Positions 14,846 through 14,853 of a stretch of DNA of 14,853 nt are shown one piece after another; positions within the stretch are counted from its first letter, which is position 1; each line of letters begins with the position of its first letter. The notes under the pieces were generated by a model. That model was not told the origin of the DNA, made no database searches, and saw only the letters and a program-made list of their open reading frames with translations. The stretch spans positions 1-14,853 of the forward strand of contig JARLHX010000304.1 in the NCBI GenBank assembly GCA_031292035.1. Reading direction: 5' to 3'. The DNA is from Negativicutes bacterium. Lineage in GTDB: Bacteria > Bacillota_C > Negativicutes > Sporomusales_B > JARLHX01. Both the position numbers and the translations under genes were made by a program.

Positions 14846-14853
14846 TTACTGAA

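Noticed and set aside
1..14853. CRISPR array, insertion sequence or transposase
   Set aside because: No regularly spaced repeats and no transposase-like frame are visible. The only repeated elements are the terminator family and the short GATGCGA motifs.

Overview
The window looks like chromosomal DNA from a diderm, probably spore-forming Firmicute of the Negativicutes (Sporomusaceae-like). The evidence is the AGGAGG-type ribosome binding sites, moderate GC content, a lipoprotein-anchored sugar-binding protein, and an OstA/LptA-type protein with a signal peptide, which implies an outer membrane. This placement is inference. Every convincing gene lies on the minus strand, so transcription runs from right to left.

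Right to left, the layout is as follows. A monofunctional haem catalase (14615-13164) has its own promoter and a PerR-like palindrome. Next is a membrane-anchored protein of unknown function (12837-11755), then a small OstA/LptA-like periplasmic protein (11461-10976). A four-gene signalling block follows: an HD-GYP response regulator (10738-9605), a ribose-type periplasmic binding lipoprotein (9500-8511), a Cache/HAMP/PAS hybrid histidine kinase with two receivers (8492-5358), and a free-standing Hpt protein (5345-4986). No ABC permease or ATPase is present. The binding protein is therefore probably a ligand sensor feeding a phosphorelay (binding protein, kinase, Hpt, HD-GYP) that would adjust cyclic-di-GMP, in the manner of LuxP/LuxQ/LuxU.

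Left of this block is a PAS-containing sigma-54 activator (4811-3150). About 570 bases of non-coding DNA then hold a 14-bp perfect hairpin, a cluster of GATGCGA motifs and a near-consensus -24/-12 promoter. That promoter points into a presumed catabolic operon: a cyclase-family metal hydrolase (2578-1814), an acid:proton-symporter-type MFS transporter (1677-220, TTG start) and the start of an acyl-CoA dehydrogenase that leaves the window. The logic suggests inducible uptake, ring or amide opening, and CoA-linked oxidation of an unidentified organic acid.

The most unusual structure is a family of four related hairpin terminators (near 4915, 11654, 13053 and 14821), all oriented for the minus strand. 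Their base differences become G-U wobbles only in the minus-strand RNA. Three copies visibly share a stretch just upstream, and in the copy at 11654-11725 that stretch is a recognisable tRNA 3' end (T-arm, acceptor strand, CCA). This points to a dispersed terminator repeat derived from, or linked to, a tRNA gene end.
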